DNA of 64,000 nucleotides from positions 293,302,009-293,366,008 of the forward strand of contig JAUPFV010000004.1 in NCBI GenBank assembly GCA_036936605.1, written 5' to 3'. Shown here piece after piece: positions 37,711-50,039 of the stretch. The notes beneath the pieces are model-generated. The model worked only from the letters and a program-made list of their open reading frames with translations. It did no database searches and had not been told where the DNA came from. Source of the DNA: Limnanthes douglasii subsp. nivea. Taxonomy: Eukaryota > Streptophyta > Magnoliopsida > Brassicales > Limnanthaceae. Position 1 is the stretch's first letter. Every line of letters starts with the position of its first letter. The position numbers were made by a program, and so were the translations under genes.

Positions 37711-37997
37711 TATCTTACTAATGGTTTTTTTATTTATTGCAGGTCCCGTCTCGGTGAGTGCAGCTTGAGTTTTTTTCCACTTCATCACGTAGATTCTATT
37801 GGAGATGTTTGGCAACTGTCTTGGAAGACCATTTTGTATGACCAGTACACTTCTACTTTGCTAGACTGGATCTTATACTTATGTTATTTCACTTCGTCCC
37901 CTGACTTGATGTGATTGTATTTACTCTAGGTATGCCCTAGTTATTCTTGTATGAACCCTCTTTCAATTAATTTAATGTTTTATTACACACAAAAATA
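37711..37997 (+). other. LINE 3' UTR and tail
   Basis: Non-coding. The last 70 bases match the end of the minus-strand copy (24240-24310). It ends in an A-rich run abutting the 15-bp target duplication. Confidence 0.8.
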
Positions 37998-38125
37998 ATA
38001 ATATTGTATGTATTTATATGAACGGATTTTTATTTATAATTATTTAATTAATATGTATTTAAAAAATATTTTAAAAATAATTACATAACACATTTTTTAT
38101 ATGTGTTGAATAGATTGATAACACC

Positions 38126-38711
38126 TAGGGGTGTTTATCGGTCCGGGTTGCGCCAGAACCGGATCGGACCGCTAAGCTTATTGGTTCGGTTCGGACCGTT
38201 AAACTTTCGGTTTTATAGTTCGGAATCGGACCGGACTGCTAAATTTTCGATTTGGTTCGATCCGATTCAAATCGGTTCCGGTTCGGTCGGAGTTTGGTCC
38301 AATCCCGTTTTGGTCATTTTTGGTTCGGTCCGATTTCGGTTTGGATCGGTCCGGTCTATTTAAAAAATTAAATTTTAATAAATTTTAATTTTCAAATTTT
38401 TAAAATAAATAAATAACATAAAAATTAAAGTTTAGAAGTTATCCTTTAATTTTTTTTATTAAAAATGAGTAATTATATAATGTCTAAAAAATTAATAATA
38501 ATAATAAATTAATTGGATCTAACGGTTTTATTAGTTTTATTGGTTTGATTCCTTATCCGTTCTACTTATTTAACAATTTTATCGGATCGTTTCAAACCGG
38601 TTTTGTTGTTTCGATTTTTTATCGGTTATCTGTTTTGGTTTTTAAAATAGAATTGCAAACCGAACAAGTCCGAAATCCGATTCTCAGTTCGGAAGAACCG
38701 TTGATAGCCTA
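38126..38711. mobile_element. Non-autonomous hAT element
   Basis: 586 bp flanked by an exact 8-bp target duplication, ATAACACC (38118-38125 and 38712-38719). The ends are TAGGGGTGTTTATCGGT and a decayed complement ACCGTTGATAGCCTA. Subterminal regions are dense in CGGTTCGG/GGACCG motifs on the left and CCGAAC on the right, the style of many plant hAT elements, where such motifs bind transposase. The centre is AT-rich with no transposase. The open frame at 38103-38363 is only the repeat read through. Confidence 0.88.
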
Positions 38712-38719
38712 ATAACACC

Positions 38720-39291
38720 AAAGGAAGAGATGCCTGACGATTGAAATTGAAGAAGTCTTCACTTTTGGTAAATTCTAAAGTGAACAGACCGTGTAAGACT
38801 TTTAGAATTTGAAAGGCAGAAAATGAATATGAAATGCGAAGTCAACAAATGCGCGTAGACAAGACAAGGCATGAAACACCGGTACGGCGGTACTCCATAG
38901 ACTTGTCTTTTTATAGGTTATCGATATTTTCTAACGTTTACTATGACTTAACAATAGCTTTACTTTACAATTCAATTGGGAAGGGCGCTTTCGTGCAACT
39001 CAATTTCAAAATAATCTTATCATTTCCAATGTTGTCTTTTTTCGGTGTCGATGAAAGTAGATGTTGATAGATTACACGCTCCAATATGTTAATCGGCCCC
39101 ATAATTGTTGCCTTTTCATTAACCAAAAGAATAAAGCTTTATTATAAGGAAGTTTTTATATATTAAAAGGTTTTATAGATTTTTAATACTAGAATTTGGG
39201 AGCAATATTATATTTCTATAGGTTTAAAAATATGTCAAGGTCTCTTATGTTTGTAATTGTTAGTTTATCCTTTATTTGTGTTAATAAATCT
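38720..39291. other. Intergenic, no gene recognised
   Basis: The ORF at 38834-39067 has no recognisable domain. Otherwise AT-rich. Confidence 0.35.
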
Positions 39292-39302
39292 TTAATAGTA
39301 TA

Positions 39303-39492
39303 GCCCCTATGCTTGTGATCAAAGGTCATGAGTTCGAATCTCTTTACATACACTTTCTCGGCTGAGTCTGTCACCTTGTGTGGTTTACCTTCTAGCGTTG
39401 GTTTGCAGGCTATCGCGTCAGACTGAGGATTTACCATGTGCGCACTCATTGCACTTTGAGTAGCGGCTATGGGTTCCTTCCGGAAAAAAAAA
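39303..39492 (+). mobile_element. tRNA-derived SINE
   Basis: 190 bp flanked by an 11-bp duplication, TTAATAGTATA (39292-39302 and 39493-39503), with an A tail just before the right copy. A box B-like sequence 'GAGTTCGAATCTC' lies at about 39330, preceded at the right distance by a weak box A-like stretch at the 5' end: the RNA polymerase III promoter of tRNA-derived SINEs. The body ('gtggttt', 'gcaggctatcgcgt', 'agcggctatgggttcc') recalls the plant Au SINE family from memory, not checked. The minus-strand open frame across it is spurious. Confidence 0.85.
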
Positions 39493-39503
39493 TTAATAGT
39501 ATA

Positions 39504-41499
39504 AAAAATGTAATATATATATATATAGATATATATATATATAATATTTATACTATTTGATCTTGCACTTCAGATTTCACGCTACGATGTTGATTTGACG
39601 CGTTAGTTAACTAAAAACATTTATTACTGTTTACTATAAAATCCGACCTACTTAACAATTTAACCTACTCAGTAATCTGATCCGACCCACATAATCACGC
39701 GGTTTATTCAATAAATAAGACATGCCTATCTAGTTACCGAACTTATTTTTTATTCAAAAACCTATTTTTAATGAATTACAATCCCCCTTATTAGGCTAGT
39801 ATTATAATTACTATTGTCTACATACATATATATCCACCGTTAAAATAAATTAATCTTAACCGATGAGATTGAAAAGATTAAAAATATTAAAACAAATCAA
39901 TTTTGACATTGTTCTCGTATGGCCTCTCTTTTATGCAAAACTTAGCTCTACTAATTAAGTATGTTCGTATCGGTTGTTATAAGCAATGCCATAAGGGTTC
40001 TTGTTATTATAAGTGTTGTTTTATTTTTTAACAAATATCAGTTTTATATAACCACTAAGGATCCAAATCGGAACAATGAAATAACATATCTATATTTGTG
40101 GATAAGCAAATTCACTAATTTTTACAATTTCTTTTTTTTATTATTCTTTTAAATTTTGTTTAGAAGTGCATGGAACCTCTAACTAATATGAGCTAATATT
40201 AAGCTTTTGAAAATCCAAAAGTGCTAACAAATCATAAATTACATGGTATCTATGTTATTCATCTACCATTATTTTGATATAACGAGATATATCACTAAGA
40301 ATCTGTTGAAAAACTTTTTTTTTTCTACCTTATGCATCTCGACCATAATGACAAAGGTTTACATTATAGCATGTGTTTCTTTGTGTATGCATATTTGATT
40401 GCGAGACGTAGTTATTTGATCACTGCCCGATCAAGTCTCAGATTTTGCTGAGATTTGGGTATTAAATAGTTCTTAATCGTGCTCATAATTAACATCGAAC
40501 AATCTAGTTTCGGTACACCTAGATTATAAATGCTTTTTAAAAAGTCACAAGATAAAACAATTTGTTTAAAATAGATGGAAATCCAAAAATATTCAATTGA
40601 CCAAGTTGGATTTCATATTATATAAATCAAAATTGGGTTCATATATATATATATAATCATAGTTGGGATTGGTTCTGGCATATTATTATCTACTACATAT
40701 TTTTATCCAGCACGTAGCTGGATTGTTTATTTCCCATGAATATTCCAATCTACCCATTAAAGATAAGCATATTAATGGTTAAAGTTGAGAATGGTGCGAT
40801 TTGGGTTTCTCCATGAACTAAGAAAAATGAAGGTAATAGAGATGAAGTTTCACTCGCTGAAATTTGATAGCTTTATTAAAGATTTTGAGTTTACGATGTT
40901 GACATATCAATCCAAAACTCAAGCGTTGGAGACCACAATAATGTTGATATATCAAGATGTTGACATGTTAAAAAGTGACATATTCTATTTTTCAAGATTC
41001 AGCTTCAGCTTTGTCATATGTGATTTAATCACCTCAACCTCATATTGGTTAAGAGTAAATATTTCGATGATTTTTAACGAGCCACCAGATATTATATATT
41101 ATCAGTAATGGGTAGTAGGAATAAATCATCCGACTACTTCAATTTAAAAATCATTGCTTATTTGTCCAAAGATATGTTGCAATATGTGAAGGATCAAATC
41201 TTTGAAAAGAATGAAGAACTACGTAGTATTACCTATAATTGAGGATATGATTTCGAATAATTTTATATCTTATGTTAAGTCATGTAGTTTTGCTTCATAT
41301 TTGCTTTTGTATCGAATGAGACAATTTTATGAAATTACAAGTCACCGTTGTTCCTTTTCTGGTGTACTCGTGCGAACTAAACATATAAAAATGATAACGT
41401 ACGAACACAACATATTAAGTACGATAAGTTTGAAATAAAACACAGATAAAGTAAAAAATAAAATTAACCAACTAAAGAAATCCATCATAAATCAGTTGC
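39504..41499. other. Intergenic, no gene recognised
   Basis: AT microsatellites at about 39511-39545 and 40640-40656. The plus-strand ORFs at 40785-41108 and 41202-41438 have no domains I recognise. Codon use is as AT-rich as the surroundings, so I do not call them. Confidence 0.35.
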
Positions 41500-44265
41500 T
41501 TTTGATAATGAATTGATTGGCTTTCGACCTTCAAGATCCACATATGTATTGTAACGACTAAGTAATGATAATTCACAAGTGGATGCATCATCACTATGCA
41601 ATACATTCCATGTAGGATGTATACGTGCACATAGACAGTCAACGGTAATGGAAAACTGTAAAAATATTTGATAAATATAATATTAGTGTGATATTTAGTA
41701 TACTAAAAACATAAGAATGAGATGAATGACTTACATTGAGAAAATGGTTATTTTCAACAAAATCAAACCCAATTTCAAGTCGTTTGGACATCAGAGAGGG
41801 TGCACCTCGTAGTAGTAGAAATAGTTGGATGCAATTAAGAGATCTTGGTTGTGATACCCATCCCTGACATTGTCATCCAATAACGCATAACAGCCGGTGC
41901 TTCGTAATAGTGTATACTTTCAACCACCTTCAGATAATATTCTTTACTATTATATATATATATATATATATATTACTATAAACATTATAGTTATCCATTA
42001 GTTCATCATAAAGTCCCTTCGAAACCACCGCCCAACCATCTTGATGATCATATAATCCACGATACCCACAATGGACATCAAGCCTAACATCGTTTATACC
42101 AGTTATAAACAGATTGAAGTGTATGTGAAACCAATGCAAGTATTATTTTGGATTGTTTAGTAGTTGTTTTCCATCCAAAATGGAGCTTGGTACGCTATTT
42201 CTAGAAAGTGATGCAATCGAAAAAGTACGTAGTACTTTAGGTACATCTACACGAATCGTATTAACACTTTGAACTACTTTACAGGCGGTAAGCTTCGAAG
42301 TTTTAAAGGGGTTTGGCACCGAAGCTTCGATGGTTGTATCAGCTGCGTCTGTATATTCTCAATGATATTTATCTTGTTTAGTGGATGATGCATCGACAAA
42401 TAGTTTGGTTTCAATTGTGGACGTCTGCGGTGTTTATGTTTCTCCTATGGTTCCAATAGCGATGATGTCTCTGGATAAATAACTTCAAACCATTTTCTGT
42501 AAATGTGTTTTATACAAATTTCATCTATTGTTACCATAACATCAGTTACAAGTTTATCCAGATCTTATTTGAGAATCTCTATCGTTGTTCGGTTCGTACG
42601 GGGCTATGTTTTTAACCTCTTCCAATGGTCGTGAAACGCTTCTAAATAAGCAACTTTTCCATTATTATGCCACTCGCGAATCTGGTGATAACACGATACA
42701 CATTGCGTATATTTTATCGAACATATGCAAACTTCATCGGTTATATCATGTTTATTAACCCCATCTTCGATAGCAATTTTTTTGCAAACTTTTAAACTTT
42801 ATAATTTGGTAATAAAGAGTTATAACACTGTGTGGGAAACCTTACATCAGATTTCATCAAAAAATTTGTCTTTAAATTTATTTTGTGTTATATAATGAAT
42901 ATTTTCAAAATAATATATAATTGCACAATGTTGGATTTTGACTAGTGAATGCACCTTCGCCCAAAATAACTCGAAATTAAGTTTACTCGTACGTAAGTAA
43001 AGCTTCATGTTAGAATTATTTCTCTCGACCCGGTTAGTCGTGACATGTCCCAAATACATTAACTCGTTTGCTTCTAAACAACAAATTTATCTATATATTT
43101 CTCAAACCATGACTTTTCAGTGTATTTGATTGCAATATGATATTCTTTTTAATCAAGCTGCATCTCAATCCTAGCTTCACCGAATTCAATTTCTGATGCC
43201 ACGTATGCAATCTTTTTCCAAGCAGACACAAACTTCGCATGATTGATTTTATTAAGGAAATATTTTCTTGTATTCTCTTGAACGTTTTGGTTTAAGTACC
43301 ATGGGCATAATATGCGTGTTCTCTTTAGGATGACTACTTTTGGGGTGTTCATTAGCGATAAGTCTATATCCGTCAAAATCACAAACGGTTCTTCAATGCC
43401 ATTAACGAGAATCAACGAGTGCAAACATTCTAATATCAATTTAAAGTTGTTTAATTTATCTCCATAAATAAATGAAAAAACAGTAAATAAGTCAAACTAG
43501 TAGATGTCACGCCTACGATCTCAAACAATAACATCCCATATCTTAAGATCTTGTAGGTGTTATCCATGATCAACACTATTGGAAATGACCGTAACATATC
43601 AACACTAACTGGATGCCCAAAAAAATATATCAATAATTATTTGCCCATCGTCTTCACCAGATTTTTACCATTCGTAATAATTATGCCTTTTGAGCTCTCC
43701 CAACTATGCAACTGTGACATGCCCGCCTTCTTTAAAACTCAGTTTTACTTCCTAGTGTTGTAGATACTGCGAATATAAGAAACATTATATTCATTTAACT
43801 TCTTAACATCGTTTAATATTTATCTAGGGCATGTTCCCATATAGGTCGACCTTTCTATGAATTACATCCCTTCTTCGTTCAAATGGAGCGTATGAATGAC
43901 CGTCAAATTGTTTCAAACTCTCGTGGTTGCGAATCCCATAAACAACTTCTAACAATCATTGATCCTGTTTCACTAAGGTCCCCTTTAACTCGAATAGACA
44001 ACGATTTTTTTTGTTCCCATCGACTTTCTTTTACGATTTCTTTTCAGCAACCGATGAAATATACTTTCCTGACCTCTCGTTTTTAAAAAACATATGACGA
44101 TTCTTTGTATTATCTATATTATCGCGACGTTTTATAGTGATAACTAGACCGTTATCTTTTCTGATCTTCTTAGTCTACTTAACCAATACATCTTGCGTTT
44201 AATACTCAGTCATGAAAAAATACATAAGTGTAGTCATTGTTGAAAGCTTCCTCGGATCCATTTGT
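41500..44265 (-). pseudogene. Decayed MULE transposase with C-terminal OTU-like domain
   Basis: On the minus strand: FAR1/MULE-type DNA-binding region at 44220-43900 (DNGLVITIKRRDN..., ERSGKY, then NHESL..F.GHSYA). DDE transposase at 43633-43150, with FPIVLIMDNTYK (first catalytic D), EIVGVTS, then VILTDIDLSLMN (second D) and a 'RILCPWYLNQNV' block. HFGNVTTNRVE-like segment at 43060 (GHVTTNRVERNN). Spacer near 42600-42300. OTU-like cysteine-protease core at 42100-41980 (DVRLDVHCGYRG...DGWAVV..GLYDEL), then 'APAVMRYWMTMSGMG' near 41860. Stops and frameshifts throughout, and an AT microsatellite at about 41950 interrupts the OTU region. No terminal repeats found. MULE-OTU fusions occur in plants. 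Whether the OTU part serves transposition is unknown. Confidence 0.8.
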
Positions 44266-44411
44266 AACATCCACTCCTAATGACCAAAATCAAAACACAA
44301 CTCATAGTTAAGAGATAATCATAAATGACTTAAATATGTTAAATATGGGATTAGATGGCCAGAAGATAATTTGTTTGTGGCTATGCACCACCGTTTCAGA
44401 GGCTTTAAACC

Positions 44412-44450
44412 GGTGGTGTATGACCATAAAACCGATGGTCATACACAACC
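44412..44450. repeat. Inverted repeat, 16-bp arms
   Basis: Arms GGTGGTGTATGACCAT (44412-44427) and ATGGTCATACACAACC (44435-44450), one mismatch, 7-base loop. Could fold in DNA or RNA. No T-run follows. Confidence 0.85.
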
Positions 44451-45089
44451 AGTCCACCGATGCATAGGCACTATAACCGGGGTGTGTAAGCCCATAACCA
44501 ATTTCCTTTTTAAAAAAGGTAAAACAAGAACGCCGTTACCTTTTCCCGGCACAAACCTTCTTCTCTGGCGAGAGAGGCTCCTCCTTCACCTCCGATGACA
44601 GTAACTCCTCCATGCTAATCTCGAATTCCGGTTGACTCATGTTTGATCTTGTATTTTTGTTTAAAGAAGTTTAGAAAACTTTGTAGAGAGTTTGAATATT
44701 CTTGAGGTAACTTTGAATGTTCAACAAGATTTTGAAGAATTCCATAAAAATTGTAACAATATGAGATTTGATCTACTAAATGAAAATATTTTTTAGGTAA
44801 AGCTAGTAAAATATGTTGTTTTGTGATTTGGGTGAACTTAGGATACATTAAGTGTTTTTCCTTCGCTTATAGAAGTTTTGTAATTAAATGAAAGTTGTGG
44901 GGTAATTTTGTACAAAAAAGTCAAACTTGAGCCAAATACGGTTTTTGAGTAAATTTAGACTTGTTTTAGGTATGTTTTGGGTATGTATAGCATAACCTGT
45001 AGATTAATATTGTTTAGTGTCAGTGGAAATGAGTTTTAGACTCTATATATGAGCAATTTTGATCATCGAATCAATAAATATTTGGCTCG

Positions 45090-45420
45090 TGTTCATTGCT
45101 CAGGGTGCGAGGAATATGAAGACAAAATTCAGCTAAGAAACCAAGTTTTGCAAATATAATAATATGAGGTATCGAAGTTGAAATTATACCAGATATCGCA
45201 AGCACAATTATTTTAGGTTCTAGAGTTATAATTATAACAGGTTTCGTAAATGCAGTTATAACAATTTTTATAAATGAAGTTATATAAATTTTGTAATTGA
45301 AATTATACCAAATTTTACAAACAAAGTTATATAGGGTTTGTAATTTAAATTGTACCAAGTTTTACAAACACAAACATACGTCACACTTGAAATTATATTA
45401 GGTTTCGTAGTTAAAAATAA
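45090..45420. repeat. Degenerate tandem repeat, about 45-50 bp
   Basis: Diverged units with 'ttgaaattatacca', 'tttacaaaca' and 'aggtttcgtaa' in the same order, about six copies. Low sequence identity. Confidence 0.45.
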
Positions 45421-45918
45421 AAAATACTCCAAAATAGTTGAAAAAAATCAAACACTTGTTAGAATTTTGGAAGAAAACTTAGAAAATTCTCCAAAATTTT
45501 AACAAAAAAACTAAATTTTTTCCAAAACTTTGGAGATTTATTAGACCCAGAAGAGTAATTTCACCCATAAAACCTAAAATATAAAAATAAACATATTAGA
45601 TTAGATAGGAAATATACTAGTTATTTGTGGTTTTTCTAATACAATTTAAGTCTCAACAAACAAATTGAATTTAATGCTATATGGATTGATGATATGGTAA
45701 ATTAATTATATCAATTCGTTTTAATACTGTATTAATAAATCTATATTTTATTTAATATTTTACTACTAGACATTTTTTTAATGAGGATTTATATTGAAAT
45801 TAAAAGAAAATCCAAGCCTTATTAGGTAATATTACAAAAACTTGAAAAAGAACCAGGAGTCATCATCTTATTCCCCACTACCAAGTCGAACCAAACAGCC
45901 CCAAATCAAAGATAAACC

Positions 45919-48900
45919 CTAATTTTGAAAATGCAAGTACCCCAAATTGAGGCTTTCCAACAACACAATTGCTTTTAATTTCGGAGGAGCATCATTATCA
46001 TCAAAATCAACATTCGCTTGAACCCTCAGAGCCTCCTTAGCAATCCAATCAGCCCCTAGATTTTGTTCTCGATAGACATGCTTAAGAACCATATCAGACC
46101 TAATTAACTTCCTACAACAGCTTAACAAAGGCTCAAGATACCAAACCGAGCTTCCATAGAGTAATAGATTAACCAAAACCAACGAATCAACCTCCACATC
46201 CACTTTGTTCAGACCCAGAGTTCTACACAACCTCAAACCATCGAACAGAGCACGACACTCTGCTATTAATGGAGAATATTTTCCGTACAACCTTCCAATG
46301 CCAATGTTCATACTCACATTGCTACTTCTGATTAAAGCCCCACCTGCAGATTCGTGACTGAAGGTACACGCTCCATCTATGTTAATATTGTATCTACCCT
46401 ACTTAGGATTCTTCCACTTCAAAAACAGTGGTTTACTCATTGTTTTAATCTGATTCACACAACCAAACTTCGTAGCTTCTCTATCATAATCCCCCCAGTG
46501 CTTCTTGTTTAGAATCTTCGCCTGATCTAGACTGGTTATAATGTAGATAATGTGTCTAATGATTGTAGCAGAACTAGTAGATTCATTGTTAATCTTCTTT
46601 TTATTACGAGCTGACCAAACAGACCATACCAATATTACAGGCAGAATGGTGAATATATCACAGCTTCTTTTAGCAGCCCAGTACCACTTCATGATGATAT
46701 GCGATAGCGTCATATAAGGCTGAATCTGAACATTGAAAATAAGACTGAAGTGCAGCCAGACAGACCAAGCCTGAGGGCACTGGACCACAGCATGGTAAGT
46801 AGATTCAGTATTATTACAATGAACACATTTAGAAGCTAGCTGAAAGCCCTTAGATTGCATCACAGCATCAGTAGGTAGCCAATTATGCAAAGCTCTCCAT
46901 AATAAGAACGAGCACTTCTTAGGAGTAACAGCATTCCATGTCTTAGCATAAATTCTTGATACATTCCCCTTGCATCTGATGTGATTCCAAGTATCTCTAA
47001 CACTAAATGATCCATCCTTTGATAAAGACCAATGCAAAGCATCTTTTTTATCTGAGAGACAAACCTCTCTTATCTTATTGATCTCTGTATTAGTGACTCT
47101 AGTGCTAAGCCTTCCCCAATCCCAGGTATCATTCAGCCAAAAATCCTTGACAAGATCATTAACACTATCCCAAAGAGTCCTTCTGTCATTATCATTAAAC
47201 ACTTTGATGAAAGGCCTATCAGAATATCATCTATCATACCAAAAACTCATGTTTCCATGACCAAGAAGCCAAAAAAGATATTCCTCATCCTTATCTCTAG
47301 CCATAATGATACGAGACCAATATTTAGACCTCCTGCTAGGAGAAATAGCTAAAGTAGGATGAATGCTACCCCTACAATAAACTGAAAGCATGAATTTAGC
47401 CCAAAGAGACTATTGCATTCTGAAGTTATACCATAGTTTCATTGCATATACATTCTGCACATCTTTATGCCTTTTAAGATTAAGACCACCTTCGTTTAAA
47501 GGCTTGCATAACTTATCCCATCTAGCCCAACTAATGGCTCTTTTGTCCTCTTTACTTCCCCACAGGAACTTACTAAACAAGATCTCCAGTCTACTGATGA
47601 TACCAACAGGCAGATTTGAATGGTGCAAAGAATAATTAGGAAAGGCAACAAGAACTGTCTGAATCAACAACAAACGGCCAGCAAATGAAAGGTACAACCT
47701 GTCCCAGTCCATAATTCTACATCTGACTTTGTAAATTAAATATTTAAAGTGAACAATTCTTAAATTTATAACAATTGTAGAACCAAGATACATGAAAGGC
47801 AAATGTGTATGATTGATATTCCATATATTTTCAATAATAATAATCTGTTGAGGAAGCATCTTGTTAGAAACAATAAGCTTGGATTTAGTAGTATTAATTT
47901 CTTGACCAGACACAGACTGATAATGATCCAAAGCAATCTTCATAGCAATCATTGAATCAGCATCACCATTTGCAAAGACCATGAAATCATCAGCGAAAGC
48001 AAGATAAGCAATGTTCTGGTTGCTTCTAGTCTTGTATCTAAAACTGGCATTATTATCAGATATCTGCTTTATCCTCCTTATCAAGTACTCTTCAGCCAAA
48101 ATAAAAAGACTCGGGGAAATATGATCCCCTTGTCTTAGGCCATGGGAGTTAACAAAGTAGCCAGTCAGCTCGCCATTAACCAAAATAGAAGACCAGACCT
48201 TGCTAATGTAATTACCAATAAGAGTAGAAACATTAATGTTAAAACCAAATAACTTTAAAATGCTAAAGAGAAACTCATGACTCAGCTTATCAAAAGCTTT
48301 AGTCATATCAGTCTTGATGATAACATTCCCCATTTTTCTATTGATATTAATGTCGAAACAAAGCTCCTCAGCCATAACAATAGAGTCCTGAATACATCTA
48401 CCCTTCACAAACCCACCTTGCTCTTCAGATATAAGCTTAGGCAGGACATTCGCAAGCCTGTTGTTGATCAATTTCCCTACAATCCTTGAGAACACTGTGG
48501 TTAAACTGATACAGACGAAAATCTCTCCACTTGTTAGGATTATCAAGCTTAGGAATCAAGCAAATCGTTGTAGCCTTCACACCCTTAGGCAGATCAAATC
48601 CTTTAAAGAAGCCCTTAACTGCATTACACATATCATTCCCAACAATTCCCCAACACTTCTTATAAAACTCACCATTGAAGCCATCAGGACCAGCAGCTGA
48701 TTCAGACTTTAAGGACTTAATAACCCCATATATCTCCTTAGTTTCAGGAATACAAGAAATGCAAGTGTTATCCTCCTCATTAACCAAAGAAGGAATAACA
48801 TCCATAAGAACCAGATCAGCCTCAACACTATTAGTAGGAGCAAGCAATGATTTAAAATAATCAACAACTGAATTACCAATATCCTCCTTAGTGGTTAACC

Positions 48901-50039
48901 AATGATCATCCACTTTAATTCTATCAACCCTGTTCCTCTTGTGTCTCTTCTTCACAAAACTATGAAAGGCAGCAGTATTCCTATCAGAATCTTTCAACCA
49001 AGAAGCATGAGCTTTCTGTCTCCAAAACATTTCTTCCCTATCCAAGAGCAACAAATGATTCTGCCTAGCCTCCTCCAAAGCAGACTTGTTAACCTCATCA
49101 TACTGATTTTGAAGCATGGTTTCTCTGATGTTTATGACCTCCTCAGAATGCTTAATAGCATCAAAAATATTCCCAAAAGTATTCTTATTCCACACCTTTA
49201 ACACAGCTTTCAATCTTTGCTGCTTAAGCTAGAAAAATATAATAGGATTTCTCACATCACCATTAACATCAACAGACCAACTCTCTTTCACCGTTTTCAG
49301 AAAATCAGGATGAGTAACCCACATATTCAAGAACTTAAACGAAGATTTAGCTATTACAACATTAGAGGAAACTTTAATAACAATGGGACAATGGTCAGAA
49401 CAACTTCGAGCAAGATGAGATACAGCAGTGCCATCAAAGAAATCCAACCAAGATGAGCTATACAAAACTCGATCAAGCCTCCTCCATTTACGCCCATTAG
49501 ACCAAGTATAGGGACATCCAGTATAACCAGAATCTATAAGATCACAGTCCATAATAAGACTATTAAAATCATCCATTCCCCTTTGATTAACAGTTGAACA
49601 AGCAAGCTGCTCATGAATACTATAAATAATATTAAAATCCCCAAACATAATCCACTCATGAGGAAGAACATCAAGACTTCTAGTAGAATCCCAAAGCAAG
49701 AGCCTCTGATCTCTTTTACACTTTGCATAAACAATAGAGACATGAAACTCTTTGTTCATAACAGAATGAGCCACTTTAAGATGAAGCAGTTGCTCACTGT
49801 CAAAAACCACTTCAACTTTGTAATCATGGTGCCAAAACACCCAAATTTTATTATTCACATTACTACTACAACCACTTAACTTCAATTTCTTAGCCACCAT
49901 ATTCAACTTATCAACCTTAACAAAAGGCTTGAACAGCAACAAAACTAGCCTTTAAAGAAAACACCATAGACTTTAACCTCTGGATGGTTTCCCTATTAGC
50001 AAGCCCTCTTGCATTCCAATTTAACATAGTAATGGTCAT
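45919..50039 (-). pseudogene. LINE ORF2 (EEP-RT-zf-RVT-RNase H), few breaks
   Basis: Starts MTITMLNWNARGL at 50039, overlapping the ORF1 stop as ATGA. Endonuclease: 49942-49229, with WIMFGDFNIIY and SDHCPIV. RT: SAAGPDGFNGEF (about 48700), KTDMTKAFDKLSH, GLRQGDHISP and LAFADDFMVFANGD (about 47990). Zf-RVT: 47202-46399, with CVHCNN...TYHAVVQCP. RNase H: about 46395-45919, with NINIDGAC (first catalytic Asp), AECRALFDGL and VDVEVDSLVLV. Faults seen: frameshifts near 49935 and 48530, in-frame TAG near 49230 between endonuclease and RT, frame loss near 47230, and in-frame TAG near 46400 just before RNase H. All catalytic motifs remain. Confidence 0.92.

Larger units (their letters stand above)
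32669..37997 (+). mobile_element. L1-type LINE, full length, second copy of family
   Basis: Flanked by an exact 15-bp target duplication, ATAATATTGTATGTA (32654-32668 and 37998-38012). Length is 5.33 kb, with a short A-rich tail ('caaaaataata'). Order: 5' region with no clear ORF1 start, ORF1 zinc knuckle, ORF2, and 3' UTR from 37711. Better preserved than the minus-strand copy, but with several stops and frameshifts. Confidence 0.93.
44266..45754. other. Intergenic with hairpin and decayed minisatellite
   Basis: Contains an inverted repeat at 44412-44450 and a decayed repeat at 45090-45420. A G+C-richer block at 44371-44600 is open on the plus strand (75 codons) but shows no domain. Otherwise AT-rich. 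Confidence 0.4.

Noticed and set aside
38103..38363. 86-codon ORF rich in R, F, S and G
   Set aside because: Reads through the CGGTTCGG repeats of the hAT element end.
39216..39449. 77-codon minus-strand ORF
   Set aside because: Runs across the SINE, whose box B, A tail and target duplication explain the sequence.
40785..41108. 107-codon plus-strand ORF
   Set aside because: No domain, no neighbouring gene structure, AT-biased composition.
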